Below, in pieces: positions 35,060-45,930 of a stretch of 64,000 nt of DNA; position 1 is the first letter of the stretch, and each line of letters opens with the position of its first letter. Source of the DNA: Metallyticus violacea (Eukaryota > Arthropoda > Insecta > Mantodea > Metallyticidae); the NCBI GenBank assembly GCA_030762175.1, contig CM060834.1:29146501-29210500 (forward strand), given 5' to 3'. The notes under the pieces were generated by a model. The model saw nothing but the letters and a program-made list of their open reading frames with translations, was not told the DNA's origin and made no database searches. The translations under genes and the position numbers were made by a program.

Positions 35060-35690
35060 GCACTTTCGGAAATAAAGCTAATTCCTCTTCAAAGAATGCG
35101 AGTGCTTCTTTAGGGCTGTAAGATGGATGCTTCATCAGCTTTGCTTTTGTGCTGGCTGCAAATGTCAGTGCTATTTTGAAAGTGTGAGCTAAGCATTGTC
35201 ATGACACAACAAAATGTCCCTTAGCCCAGTCCTTCGCCTCCGTTTATAGATTTTCTTTTCAACACGTTGGAAGGCAGAATTAAGCATATCACTTTGCAGT
35301 GTCTTCTGGTGTTCTTGAACAACAATCGCCGGATGAGCACTTGTTGAACACAAAGTGAGGACCATTTTCTTTCCAGCACTCCTAGTTCTTTTGACTTTCG
35401 TGGGTGACAGAGAAGGCCCAAATGGAAGAATGGCTTTTGGTTTGAGGATCAAACGGGTAGATCCAAGCTATCCCTTGTTGAATATTTGAAGCATTTCATG
35501 ACACTAATCCACGTTGCAACACTTTCAGAAGTTCTGAAAATTTCAGACTTCCCGTTAACGAGTACCGCGTCTTAATGACCTCGGCCAGCCAAGCAGTTTC
35601 GCATGAGGAATTAATGCATCAGAGTTCGCTTGGAAGCACAACTTTGTCAACGTTTTCTGCAATTTCTGCCAATGCTGTTTAGTGCTAAGA
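35060..35690 (-). mobile_element. Mariner-like element G, degenerate, with a SINE fragment inside
   Basis: The minus-strand frame 35452-35189 gives SPTKVKRTRSAGKKMVLTLC, then FQRVEKKIYKRRRR and DILLCHDNA (second Asp present), followed by a stop. Downstream, MKHPSYSPKEALAFFEEEL replaces the usual SPDLAPxDY, so the third Asp is lost. Upstream, CHEMLQIFN near 35510 and ALAEIAEN near 35680 fit earlier mariner segments. The SINE family 1 fragment at 35544-35589 separates these two. Assignment of the part above 35590 is tentative. Confidence 0.7.
35544..35589 (-). mobile_element. SINE family 1 head fragment
   Basis: Only the 5' tRNA-like head remains (plus-strand CAGACTTCCCGTTAACGAG, CTTAATGACCTCGGCCAGCC). 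The body and tail are absent. It lies 116 bases from the full copy at 35706, in opposite orientation. Confidence 0.7.
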
Positions 35691-35705
35691 GTGATCGCAA
35701 GATCC

Positions 35706-36003
35706 GCCACTAGTGGCCAAGGTCGTTAAGGCGCGAACTCGTGGGAGGGAGTTTAGGGTTCAATTACCACCAGCACTGTCCTATCTCTGACTGGTTTTTT
35801 TTTTTTTTTTTTTTTTTCCCCAGGTTTTCCTGAGTCCTCATAAATGGCAAATGCTGGGGAGGTACTCTAAACTTAGGGTTGAAACGTTTCCTTCCTTAAA
35901 AAAAATCCTTTCCCAGTTAATCTTTTCATTTCATGTAACATCAGTGTCACCTCCTGTGACGTCTCAGTAGTTAAAACGGGCGATAAACACTATTAAAAAT
36001 AAT
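35706..36003 (+). mobile_element. SINE family 1 copy with internal T expansion
   Basis: Head (CCACTAGTGGCCAAGGTCGT), body and tail (AAACGGGCGATAAACACT) are complete. A 23-base T run at 35795-35817 replaces the short GGTTTTT...CC seen in other copies, an internal homopolymer expansion. Confidence 0.87.
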
Positions 36004-38461
36004 AAGAAAATAAAAGTTCGGAAATGAGAGTAAACTGTTTATCCAGACATTCTTAATGAATATGAAATATTAAAAGTTGTTGTTAACTTTTGATGTATGA
36101 CAGTAACAATTGTAACGCTGGAGAACTATCACTTACCTCATGATAGTAAGTGTGACTGAATGAATGCAACAGCATACACTAGGTGTATTTGGGCGAGGTT
36201 ATTAAGGTTCATCCCGCACTTGATAGGACCAGATTCAAATGTTGCATTATTTCTTTACCTTATCATTAATTAAGTCCTTTAAGCCAAAATTGTCAATATT
36301 TCGTGATTCCATTTACCAAATTGATGTAACCCTCACAGCAGAAGTACGAAGTTTGCTCAAAGAAACTCATTCTGTGGCCACACACATTACATGCAATATG
36401 GAGGCAGAAAAAGTTGCAAAAAATTCTGAAAGCAAAGCTTGGTGGCGTGTGACAGTCCACGAGGGTTAGGCTACATGTTATTAATGGATACGAAGGGATC
36501 AATCTCGAATCCCTCGCGAACTACCCCACTAGAAACCCTCTGGTATTCATTTCCGTGAGGGTTAAGCGAACCCAAGGGGTTGTAGAGGGTTAGGCAGCTG
36601 AAAAATTGCAGCATCACATGTACGGTGCAATCCACTATCGGTCGATTTGTAATCATTTGCCCTGGTCCTCACTTACTATCAACAGGGTGACCTAACAGGC
36701 GAGCCATTTTTCATACTATAAACAACGGGACCAGAAGTGTTATTTATAGCATCTGCAATGTACGTTAACAATTAGGATTAGGAGCGAAAGTTTATTTTAG
36801 TAATAAAGGAGTAGAGTGTAAGATTTAGCAGCCGTACTGATATCTTGATATTTCCTCTCTAATTCAAACTTAATCCTTTGAAAAACGTGATTAGCCTATG
36901 GAGATATGGTAATTTATTATATTATTTTAATTGATAGTATTATAAAATAAATACATACACAGCTTTCCTATCATAACAGTATAATGTGAGAGCTTAAACA
37001 TCAGTCTCTATGATTCTGCTACATGACAGATATTATTATTACTAAACCTCATTTAATTGAAGTGAGTAGAAACAGTACAGATATGTTTTCTTTCTAATTC
37101 TGAAGGCATGCACGTGATGTTTTGACATTTATTTCATTAACTGGATAAATTTCATCGAAGGAGGCAACAGCTGACTTCTGAGTTAAATAAAGACATGTAA
37201 AAAACATGGTTTACATTATACTATTTAATTGGTTAATAAAAAGAGGGAAAACAGAAAGTAGTGCTTTACTGAAGAAGTCAAAAGCAAGCAGGAAAAAAGA
37301 ACAGGAAATAATTTACTCACAGAAATCGAGATTCCTTCCAGAACTGAAGTGACGTCACACATGTGAGAGGCTCAAAAATCTGAAACCATTAATGTTAGAA
37401 ATATAGTACTCAGCACATCCGCATGAAACTGCTTATATAGAAAAGTTATTACCAAGTTATAGCTTATTGCAATAAGATCGATATAAAGGGGTAGTTTAAA
37501 ATCTCCCATGTTGTACAATGTAAGTGCATATGCAGTAATAAAGCAAACATAAAAAGGCCGCATCAATAAATACAGCAGCTATGCTAAGTTATATATACTA
37601 TTCTTTCACTCTTTTTTATTTATTTTATATATGACAAAAGATTACAATAAGGCAGTTGCAACCCCCAAAGGACAAAAGTTTGTGTGCCAAACAATAAACT
37701 ATGTATCATGTGATAAGAATATAAATTTAAAAATTTGGAGTAAAATTAAAGCATATAATCAGAATAGCAAAAAGGTTATTTCTATTTCTATTTCAGATAT
37801 TTAATATATGATTTAATGCGACATCTACAGGAATGTGTACAACTAACTTGAAGCATGAATATGTATGTAAGGATGCGAAATCGCGGGGGATGGGGGAGTT
37901 TTCTCCCCACCAATATTTCCCAGAGGGGTGAGAATCCTTTCATTTTAAAATAAGTAAAATGTACAATATTTATTTGTATATATTTATCTGATCGTCATTC
38001 TACATGCATTATTGCTATTATATTCATAGAAGTATACAAAATAACATATTCTTTTCAGTAATATATACGAGTATATTATAAAAGAAAAATAAAAATAAAA
38101 TAACACGATTAACAAATTGTTTTACTCAGAGATAGAGAAATGGCAGCTATATTTTTACATAAACCGCGTATACCACCTGGTTTATATATTACGTATTAAT
38201 TCCCCCCCCCCCACTCTCATTTCTAGTTTCATCTTTTTCCATGCATAACGTTACCTTCGATACTCAATATTTACTTTTATCACTTTCACTTGTCTAGCTT
38301 CTTGCCATGGAAGAACTCAACGAGTTCGAAATATAGCAATTTCAAGTGTGACTTTATCTAAGTGTTTTATCCTTTTCTACTTTTATTATTACTGTTAATT
38401 ATGTATATGAATCATTGGTTTCTCCTTCTAATGTCCTTCTTTCACCACTCCATGTTAAGTT
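36004..38461. other. A+T-rich unassigned DNA
   Basis: GAGGGTTA(G/A)GC occurs three times at 36461, 36557 and 36585. A C-run of 11 lies at 38202-38212. No gene is recognised. Confidence 0.5.
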
Positions 38462-38960
38462 AGGCCTGATGAAACCATTATTTACTGCTCTGAATAAGGG
38501 TAGTGATTGTTTCAACTTTCTTATTACAAAGTTCCCACAGAAAACTGAAGCTAAGATAGCAGCAGGTATTTTCGTTGGACCCCCAGATTCGTGAGCTTAT
38601 GCAGCATGTGATCTTTCCTCAGTCGATGTCCGAGTTAGAGAAGTCAGCATGGTGGCATACAAAAAAGTGATAGAAAACTTTCTTGGTAACAAGAAATTTG
38701 AGAACTATAAAGAAATTGTGGAGGAAATGTAACAACATTTTAGAAATCTAGGGTGTGGAATGAGTGTTGAAGTGTATTTTCTCAATAGCCATATTGGTGT
38801 AATGAGTGAAGAACAAGGTGAGCGGTTTCATAAAGACATTAAAACCGTGAAAACCCGCTATCAAGGGCACTAGTATGTATAGATGATGACTGATTATTGT
38901 TGGTGTTTGAAAAGGGACACTAGTGAAGGACATGTCAGAGCTTAGAAAAAAATGAAAATT
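38462..38960 (+). pseudogene. Degenerate fragment of a widespread arthropod repeat ORF
   Basis: Across frame changes the plus strand reads PLFTALNKGSDCFNFLITKF, then IAAGIFVGPPDS, VREVSMVAYKKVIENFLGNK, then GMSVEVYFLNSHIGVMSEEQ directly followed by GERFHKDIKTVKTRYQG and DYCWCLKRD. The string F-L-N-S-H followed by S-E-E-Q-G-E-R-F-H-x-D-I...R-Y-Q-G...D-Y-C-W-x-L-K-R is one I recall from very many uncharacterised arthropod proteins, repeated within genomes and probably transposon-derived. Stops at 38592, 38730 and 38871 make this copy a pseudogene. I cannot name its transposon class. Confidence 0.6.
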
Positions 38961-40524
38961 TCTTTTCCCTAATAGCGAAAAAAGTTTGAAAATTCAAAAT
39001 TATTGACATATCGCTGTCTTATATTCATTAATATTTAAGTTAAAATGTAACTAACAAAAACAATTTTCTCTTAGTCATATGTCTTAAAACTTAATAATAT
39101 TTCATTAAAATATAAACACATTATTACATTTGGTGTGACTTTGTTTAAAAACCTATCCCAATAGAGTAAAACTAAAAACGTTTGAATTCCAGACATCCAT
39201 ATTTCATATATCCAGATGGAAAAAGAAACGAGGGGGGACAGGGAAAAACCTTTTTTCATAAACCACTGTAATATATCACTCTATGTTTCCAGGACCTTGC
39301 AGTCCTACTCATCAGGCAGCTATAACTGTAAGGCCCTGGAAACGAGTGGTGTGTTGTCATTAAGATTCACTGTTTATAAGGCGAAAAACTTTGATCGTGA
39401 ATATTAATTATTGCTACTCAAGGCACAGGTCCTTATTCTGAAATATGCCGATTACAGTAGCGTGATACATTTAGATTTTTAATTATGTCATAATTGAATT
39501 CCTGGAAGTAGAAAATTTAATGTAGATTTTATGCTAGTTGTAAAAAAGTTTTTACCATCCACGCTTAAATCTGTAAACTGAGGGAATTTTGGGAGCATGC
39601 AGCAAATGTGAGCATACTTCAGACCTGTAATTCCCAATTTGTCCTGGGTGGAAAGAATTTAAGAATGATAAACGGTTTGTCATACATTAAAATTTTGTTA
39701 TTTGAAATTTTCTCTACATCTAGATCATTACTGCCTGCTCAACGAGTACTCTCAACAAAAAGAGTGTAGAGTCTAAGTCGACAGTTACAGTTCCATGTGA
39801 CCTTGATTAAGCTGTGCACGTTAATGTTTAAAGAACTATGTACTACGTAATATCATTTCATTGTAGTGTGTCCTATATCTTACGAAGGAACGAAAGAAAA
39901 TAAATATAAAACCCATGTTTAAAATTAATAGTAAACAAATAAGCAAGTGGGTAGAGAAACAGCTTAATTTGCCATGGGTGGCAAAGTCCTTAAATATGAC
40001 CCTGAAGACTACTTGAGTATATTAAGTAGAATCAGATAACAAAGAATATCTAATTATCTGTTGCATGTTTTGTGTCCAATTATTATGTTTCCTGATATTC
40101 CATGCGTTTGCCTTCCATTATAGCTCAGATAATAATCGCTTTCTATTGTATATAAACTACATGTTTACACCAATGCTGTTTTAATATCGATAATAGTTTA
40201 TTTCACCGTTTCTTCCCGAAGGGCAAAATGTGAATTAAAAAGCCATTCAAAGCAAATGATATAACTTTGACATATTTCTATGAGAAAGCCTTCATTAAAA
40301 TTGTACCGTTTTAGACGTGATCAGGTTAACCTTCTGCAAGATAATTCTCTGGACTGCGATATCATTACAAACAACGTGAATAGAATGATAATAATCTGTA
40401 TGCCAGGAACGGAAAAAAATGCATGAGCCGTTATTGTTCTGAATGAACAATTGTTAAGCAAAGGTAAATAGGCGCGATTTATTTGTACTAACCATAATGG
40501 AAGAACCAACAATCCTCACATGAT
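38961..40524. other. A+T-rich unassigned DNA with one strong hairpin
   Basis: The hairpin at 39285-39343 is listed separately. Nothing else is recognised. Confidence 0.5.
39285..39343. repeat. Imperfect 19-bp hairpin
   Basis: GTTTCCAGGACCTTGCAGT at 39285-39303 pairs with ACTGTAAGGCCCTGGAAAC at 39325-39343. There are 17 Watson-Crick pairs, one G-T pair and one mismatch around a 21-base loop. It could be the end of a fold-back element or a small-RNA precursor-like hairpin. No other copy was seen. Confidence 0.85.
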
Positions 40525-40974
40525 ATGAGGGCTTTTCAATAAAGAATCTCATCCTCACCATTTTGATGCTTTTTCCTCAAAGTAGTTACCGTACCAGCGT
40601 TTCCACCAGTCTTCAAATACATGTTTGCAAAGCATTTTGTTGACAGATCCTTCAAAATCACGCCCGCAGGCCTCACTACAGTTTCTGGTGATGGAAAATA
40701 CTTCCTAGGAAGGTGTTTCTTCAATGTGAAAAATACAGGAGAAAAGGGCTAGATCTGGACTATATAGAGGATGAGGAACACACTTCACATTAATCTTTGT
40801 GAGTCGCTCAGCAAGAACATTGGCTATGTGCGGCCATGCTTTATCGTGGTGCAGCATTCAGCTTATTGTACAGCATTGTGGCGTTTTGCCTTGGAAAGAT
40901 TTCAGACAATCTCTGAAGTATGTTACAGATATGTTTCCGTTTCATTGTTCAGAGATCTGGAATATGGAAACTGC
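40525..40974 (-). mobile_element. Mariner-like element H, C-terminal half with terminal repeat
   Basis: Minus-strand frames give LHHDKAWPHIANVLAERLTK (second Asp present) and VKCVPHPLYSPDLALF, where the third Asp of the usual LAPxDY is lost. Then come KKHLPRKYFPSPETVV, KDLSTKCFANMYLK and the C-terminus. The element ends at 40525 with TATGAGGGCTTTTCAATAAA, which matches the terminal repeat of element F. Its N-terminal half is not visible. Element I abuts it exactly at 40975. Confidence 0.75.
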
Positions 40975-41562
40975 TAAGGCGAGTCAAAATTATTTACACT
41001 TTTCGTTCTAAGTTTATATACACAAATGTAGGGGTTCAACATGTACATTATTTACTATATAGTCATTTCACTTCGTCCAGAGATCCAAAACCATGTGTAT
41101 TTCTTCCAAGAGGTTTTCGGTTGGTCAGGAAGCCACTTTTGCACCGCTTCTTATACGGCTAAGTTTGTGTAAAAATGACGAATTGCTGACTTCAGCTCCT
41201 TGTTCAACAATTCACTGTAGTCCCCTTGTCCATGTAACATCCAGTATAGGTACTTTTGCCTCCAAAAAAGCGGTCAGCAGAACCTTTACCGCCGATGGCT
41301 CAGTGCTGAATTTGTGCATCATTCTCGTTCGGCCAATTTTAAACATCTTGATCCAAGAAAAAACACATTTTTTATGATAAAGCACTGTCCCCATATTGGA
41401 TACAAGTCTACGACGAATTTCAGCTCTTGTTCCTCGTTGATACAAACTGCTAGCGGAGCGGATATTTTTACATAGCTGCAGGACAAATGCACAGAAGACA
41501 CTACGACAATCTTAAATATGTGTAAGAGCGACAGTGTAGATACTTTTTGACTAGCCCTCTTA
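40975..41562 (-). mobile_element. Mariner-like element I, internally deleted, both terminal repeats present
   Basis: The ends are TA-flanked inverted repeats: AGGCGAGTCAAAATTATTTA at 40977 and, on the other strand, AGAGGGCTAGTCAAAAAGTA from 41560. Between them the minus strand has the N-terminal region RAEIRRRLVSNMGTVLYHKK and FSWIKMFKIGRTRMMH. This jumps directly to VKVLLTAFLEAKVPILD, then EAVQKWLPDQPK and a C-terminal EEIHMVLDLWTK. The catalytic core is largely deleted. At about 588 bases end to end it is half the usual 1.2-1.3 kb and is a non-autonomous deletion derivative. Confidence 0.7.
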
Positions 41563-42598
41563 GAGTCACTAGCTGAACAGATCACGTTAGAGCCTCAGTA
41601 CCACTTCAGAAAAGCTACAACAGTTTTCTAATTAAACACTTCATAGAAAAACGTTAAGCCTGTAATTTACCAATTTACATGCATTTCTAAACATGTTTCT
41701 TACTCTGTAAAGTTAATATGTAAGATGGTGCAGATTAACAAAGCAGAATGAACGCAATGTGAATATAAAACTGCACTGTCACTGCTGTATTATTATCTCA
41801 TGAACAGAAAGTTCTCATAATTAGCAAGTCGTTTATCTTTGACAACCTACTAACATAGCGAAGCTTTGCCAACCATACAGGAACATCCAAAGTTATGCCG
41901 CATAATGGCGCCAGAACGGCATCAATAAGCAGCAAGGATGCCTTGAGAGAGCAACATATTAAGAAATGCTACACCAGTGTCAGATAAATGTATGAGCGAT
42001 TTCTCTGAAGAATGCTCTGTATATTTCGACCCATATTTAGTACCTTCCAAAATATCTAAGTCGTTCATGGTGGTTGCAGGTTATTGCTTCCAGGAACAAC
42101 TCAGGATTCCCAGAGTTGTAAAAATATCAAGATAAATGCAGCGTACTTCCAGATAAAACGTCAAGGGTCCATTTATGACAAAGAACTTTCCTGATTATGT
42201 GGTTACGACAAGACATATGAATACGGCTCCAGTCACACTGGAGAGCTGCTGAGATTGGTAACAATGTGATACGCTTTAAATCAATCCTGTAAAGTCACCA
42301 AATGCTTCACTCAGGAAGTTTTATGGGTTTGTTTTGTTGATGCAAGACCTTATTTCTAGACATCCCACCACCAATGAGCGTCTTTGGAAAGTCTGCCAAC
42401 AGGTGTGACCTTACATTACTCTTCTTAAACTGTGAGTCAAGTTGCATTGAATAGCAATAGACTCATATTGAGCACAACCTGGCCGAAGGGAATATCCTCA
42501 TGAAACAAGGGTACTAGAGCAACCCTCCGTAAAAGAACACTCTTCTGTGAAACGACTCTTATTTGTCATTGTATTTACACAGCGTTTTTGCATATAAA
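41563..42598. other. Unassigned DNA
   Basis: No recognisable feature. I looked here for the missing N-terminal half of mariner H and could not see it. Confidence 0.5.
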
Positions 42599-42896
42599 TT
42601 TTTTTTTTTTTTGAGTAGTGTTTAACGCCCGTTTTTACTACTGAGGCACCACAGGCGGTGGACACTGATGATACATGAGATGAAATGATAAATTAGGAAA
42701 GGATATTTTTTTTTTTTTAAGGAAGGAAGCGTTCCAGGCCTAAATTTAGGTACCTCCCCGGCATTTGCCAGTTATGAAGACTGAGGAAAACCTGGAAAAA
42801 ACCCCAGTCAGGGAGGACGGTCCTGGCGGGATTCGAACCGCAGACCTCCCGCTCACGAGTCCGTGCCTTAACGACCTCGGCCACCCTTGGCGGTGC
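42599..42896 (-). mobile_element. SINE family 1 copy with target-site duplication, well preserved
   Basis: The 9-base direct repeat GCATATAAA at 42590-42598 and 42897-42905 flanks a full element. On the minus strand the head is GGTGGCCGAGGTCGTTAAGG-like with B box GGTTCGAATCCCGCC, and the tail is near AACGGGCGTTAAACACTACT. It retains the least-mutated tail in the window, so it is the best local proxy for the family consensus. The overlapping open frames of 73-84 codons are by-products. Confidence 0.92.
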
Positions 42897-42905
42897 GCAT
42901 ATAAA

Positions 42906-45599
42906 ATGAATTGCCCAAAAGTGAAAGTAAAATTGCTCTTGAAACATGAAGCGGTATTTATGGTATGCCACTCTTATATGTACTAAATATTTTATAATAC
43001 AATATTTTGATTAATTAATGTTTATATTACGTATTCGATCTAAGGTTATAATTCCGGAATGACACGTTTTTATATAGCTCTGTTATACGACCCAATGCTA
43101 GCAGGAAAGATTTAAGATGATGAAATAGCGATATATAACAACAGGTGAATACAAAAGATTTAATGACCAAGCGACAGGCGGAGGATACTTATGATTTATC
43201 GCTGAATTTTCGCACCTCATGACGTAACATAGTTATGAGCGAGTCAATTCTTTTTGTGTATTTTAAACTGTTAAAGCGTTGCGGGTAGCTTGAGCTTACA
43301 TTTGGGCGTCTGTAAACCACGTGGAGGTGATTTTCCAAGGGAGCAGTTTGCTGGTTTGGGATCATTTTTTCAACACTTCGACAAGACTTCGAGCATTTCG
43401 ACTCATTTTGTTTGTAATCTGTTCATTGCTATGTATAGCGTATTTAGCCTCCGTGTGCAAGAACCACGTGAATCGGTGTAAAGAGTTAAATTGCTGATGG
43501 CTCTTTCGCTCAGAAAAATCACAACTTCAAGTGCCGCACCGCATGGGTAACGGAAAGTTTACGTATAGTAATTAGAGGGTCAGTGACCCAGGTGCGAGGA
43601 CAGGTGCAATCTTAAGATCAAAGTCAGATTTTAATTATATCTCCGTCGCAAAGCAATGTTGTGGGGGTCGGATGCAGGTCAAGGTCACTACACCGAACCC
43701 GATTATTTTCAAAAACGCCTGCTAAACGTCAACAACGTTATGATCAATAGACTATTATGGCGTATAATTATTGTAATGAAAAGTATATTCCGCCAGTCCA
43801 GAGGAGCGGGACTGAACAAAACAGCGAAAATTACCCTGAGATTCTGTTGTCTTAAAGTGTAGGCCATAGGCCGAAGCTATCAACAAATTCAATAATAAAA
43901 CACGCTTTACATTGCTCCCAAAATGTGGGGCCGACAAAGAAACCGATTCAAATATTGCTTTTCATTTCTGTGAGCTTCTTTCTTGCTTTTAATCTTTAGT
44001 GTTCTCAATTATCTTTCATTAATAGTACTTATGCATTTAAGAAAAAGTTTACAGAGAGAACGAAGAGTTGGTTCAGTAATTCCTGGTTGAGATATTCTTC
44101 TATTGCATTAAGTATCTTAATGATAGTGTGAATTAATTGCTTAAACAATAAATCACAAAAATAAAAACAAACATTATAAGAGTCCCAAGTTGTGAACAAG
44201 GCAAGGAATATGTTCATGTGTGTCAAAAACATGCGGTATGTAAGGATCGGAATTTATGAGAGTAATAATGTGAAGAATGTTAATTTAAGCCAAAACAGCA
44301 TGCGGTTTAAATTACCATCATACCAACACAGGTCAACAGGAAAGGGTTGCTTGATATGAGTCGGGATTACCAGGCATTCAATACGCTCCCTTGAATCATC
44401 TCTGTCGGGGAAAGCTGTAATATCCTTCTGTGTGGTTGGCATATTCCAAAGTTTCCATAGCAACACTCACAGTGTTACACAAAATGGAAAGTTGAGTGGC
44501 TGCCTGCTTTGCAGACACACGCACGGAATTCTCGACGGTGTGCAATTTGTAGGAGAATGCTCGGACATTCCCGGCCCTGCTAAAATTATCAGCTGTGTAT
44601 AGCGCCGTCCGAAACATGGGATGCAGCTTTCCTTTCCGCATGCTAGGTTTTTGATGTCATATGATTGTCTTTAAATACATGTATCCACAAGTTATTAAAG
44701 AGCAGTACATCTTTAGGTAATCAATTTGCAAAATTGCTATGTTTTCGTAAAAAGCAGTTTTCAGGTTCAGTTTAAAAAAAAGTTTTACACATTAAAAACA
44801 ATTTTAAAATATACTGTAAAATAAAATCAGACACAGCCTCACATTTTTATTTAAAAATTTAATAGCAAGTATTTCATTTCGCTCAGTAAAATAAGCATTC
44901 GTTGATTGATGTTGAGCGCGAGCGGTAAAACACCGTGCCTAAAGATGAAAGCCTTGGGAACGACAAAAGTGGACGAGCATTACTATGCACTTTCAAATCA
45001 GACTTACACTTGCAGAGTTCTTTATTTTTAGAGTGTCTTTCGCAAACTTTATAATAGTTGATGTTAGTGTAATCTTTACAGGCTCAAGATATACTGCGAA
45101 TAAAGTCGTTACTGTTCCTAATGTTCACAAATTATTAGGACATTTTCCACTGACTCTAATAAAATCGGGTGATGGTTTCTTTGTTATGGTCATAATAATT
45201 TTGGATATGCACTGTCATATAACCCGAATTACAAATTTACTACATATAGTCAAAGTCTATGAAAAAGTGTCAAAATATATTGAAATTTAATGAACGGATT
45301 CAAAACCACTGTAGTAAATTGTATTCAATAACGCATTAATATTCAGTATTAAGGTGACATGTAATCTTTGTTCCAAAGACATTAATTTCAGTTTTCTCTT
45401 TGGTAATCTTGCGTGCCGTTGCAGTTGTTTCCGTCCAATAAAGGATTATTTGAATTATAAGCATTTATAATTTAATTTATAGTTATTTTTCTTTTAGATA
45501 CTTTGTGATACGCTTTTTGGAAGAGATACCGGGTTGTGTGTTGAAGTGCATCCTACAAGTATTCGTTCTGTGTCAATCGTTTGTCTTTGAGGGAAACGA
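42906..45599. other. Unassigned DNA
   Basis: More balanced patches lie at 43290-43870 and 44390-44640. Open frames of 60-81 codons there have no recognised motif. No transposon or RNA gene is identified. Confidence 0.45.
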
Positions 45600-45930
45600 G
45601 AACACATGGGGCCAAATTAGGGCTTTAAGATGGGTGCGTCAGCAACATTAGTTAATGCAAAATGGTATTATCCGAGAGGAGTCCTGGGCGCTTTGACTTT
45701 ATTGCCCGGCGCAACATCGTGAGTATTTCGGCATTGCGCAAGACAATCGCAGTTGCTTCTTCCAGAACACCAATAGGAATGAGCCATGTTGATCGAAAAA
45801 AAATGTCACCATTATCTTACATTTTGCCGATTGAACGAGCTTACATAGTGAAGTTTTTTTTCGTGCACAGTGTCGCGTGTGGGACGGCAATGTTATCCAG
45901 TGTACTACCTTCCTTCTCATGCATTTCTAT
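45600..45930 (-). mobile_element. Mariner-like element J, internal fragment
   Basis: The minus-strand frame 45920-45699 includes SAKCKIMVTFFFDQHGSFLL, which fits the mariner block S-A-x-K-V-M-x-T-x-F-F-D-x-x-G-x-L-L-V-x-F between the first and second catalytic Asp. Downstream strings (KYSRCCAGQ, SQSAQDSSRI) fit poorly and are frameshifted. No terminal repeats and no catalytic Asp segments are seen. Confidence 0.55.

Noticed and set aside
36461..36595. Interstitial telomeric repeats
   Set aside because: Only isolated GGTTAG strings, with no tandem TTAGG array.
40771..41162. Plus-strand frames of 68-80 codons as genes
   Set aside because: They are the complementary strand of mariner elements H and I.
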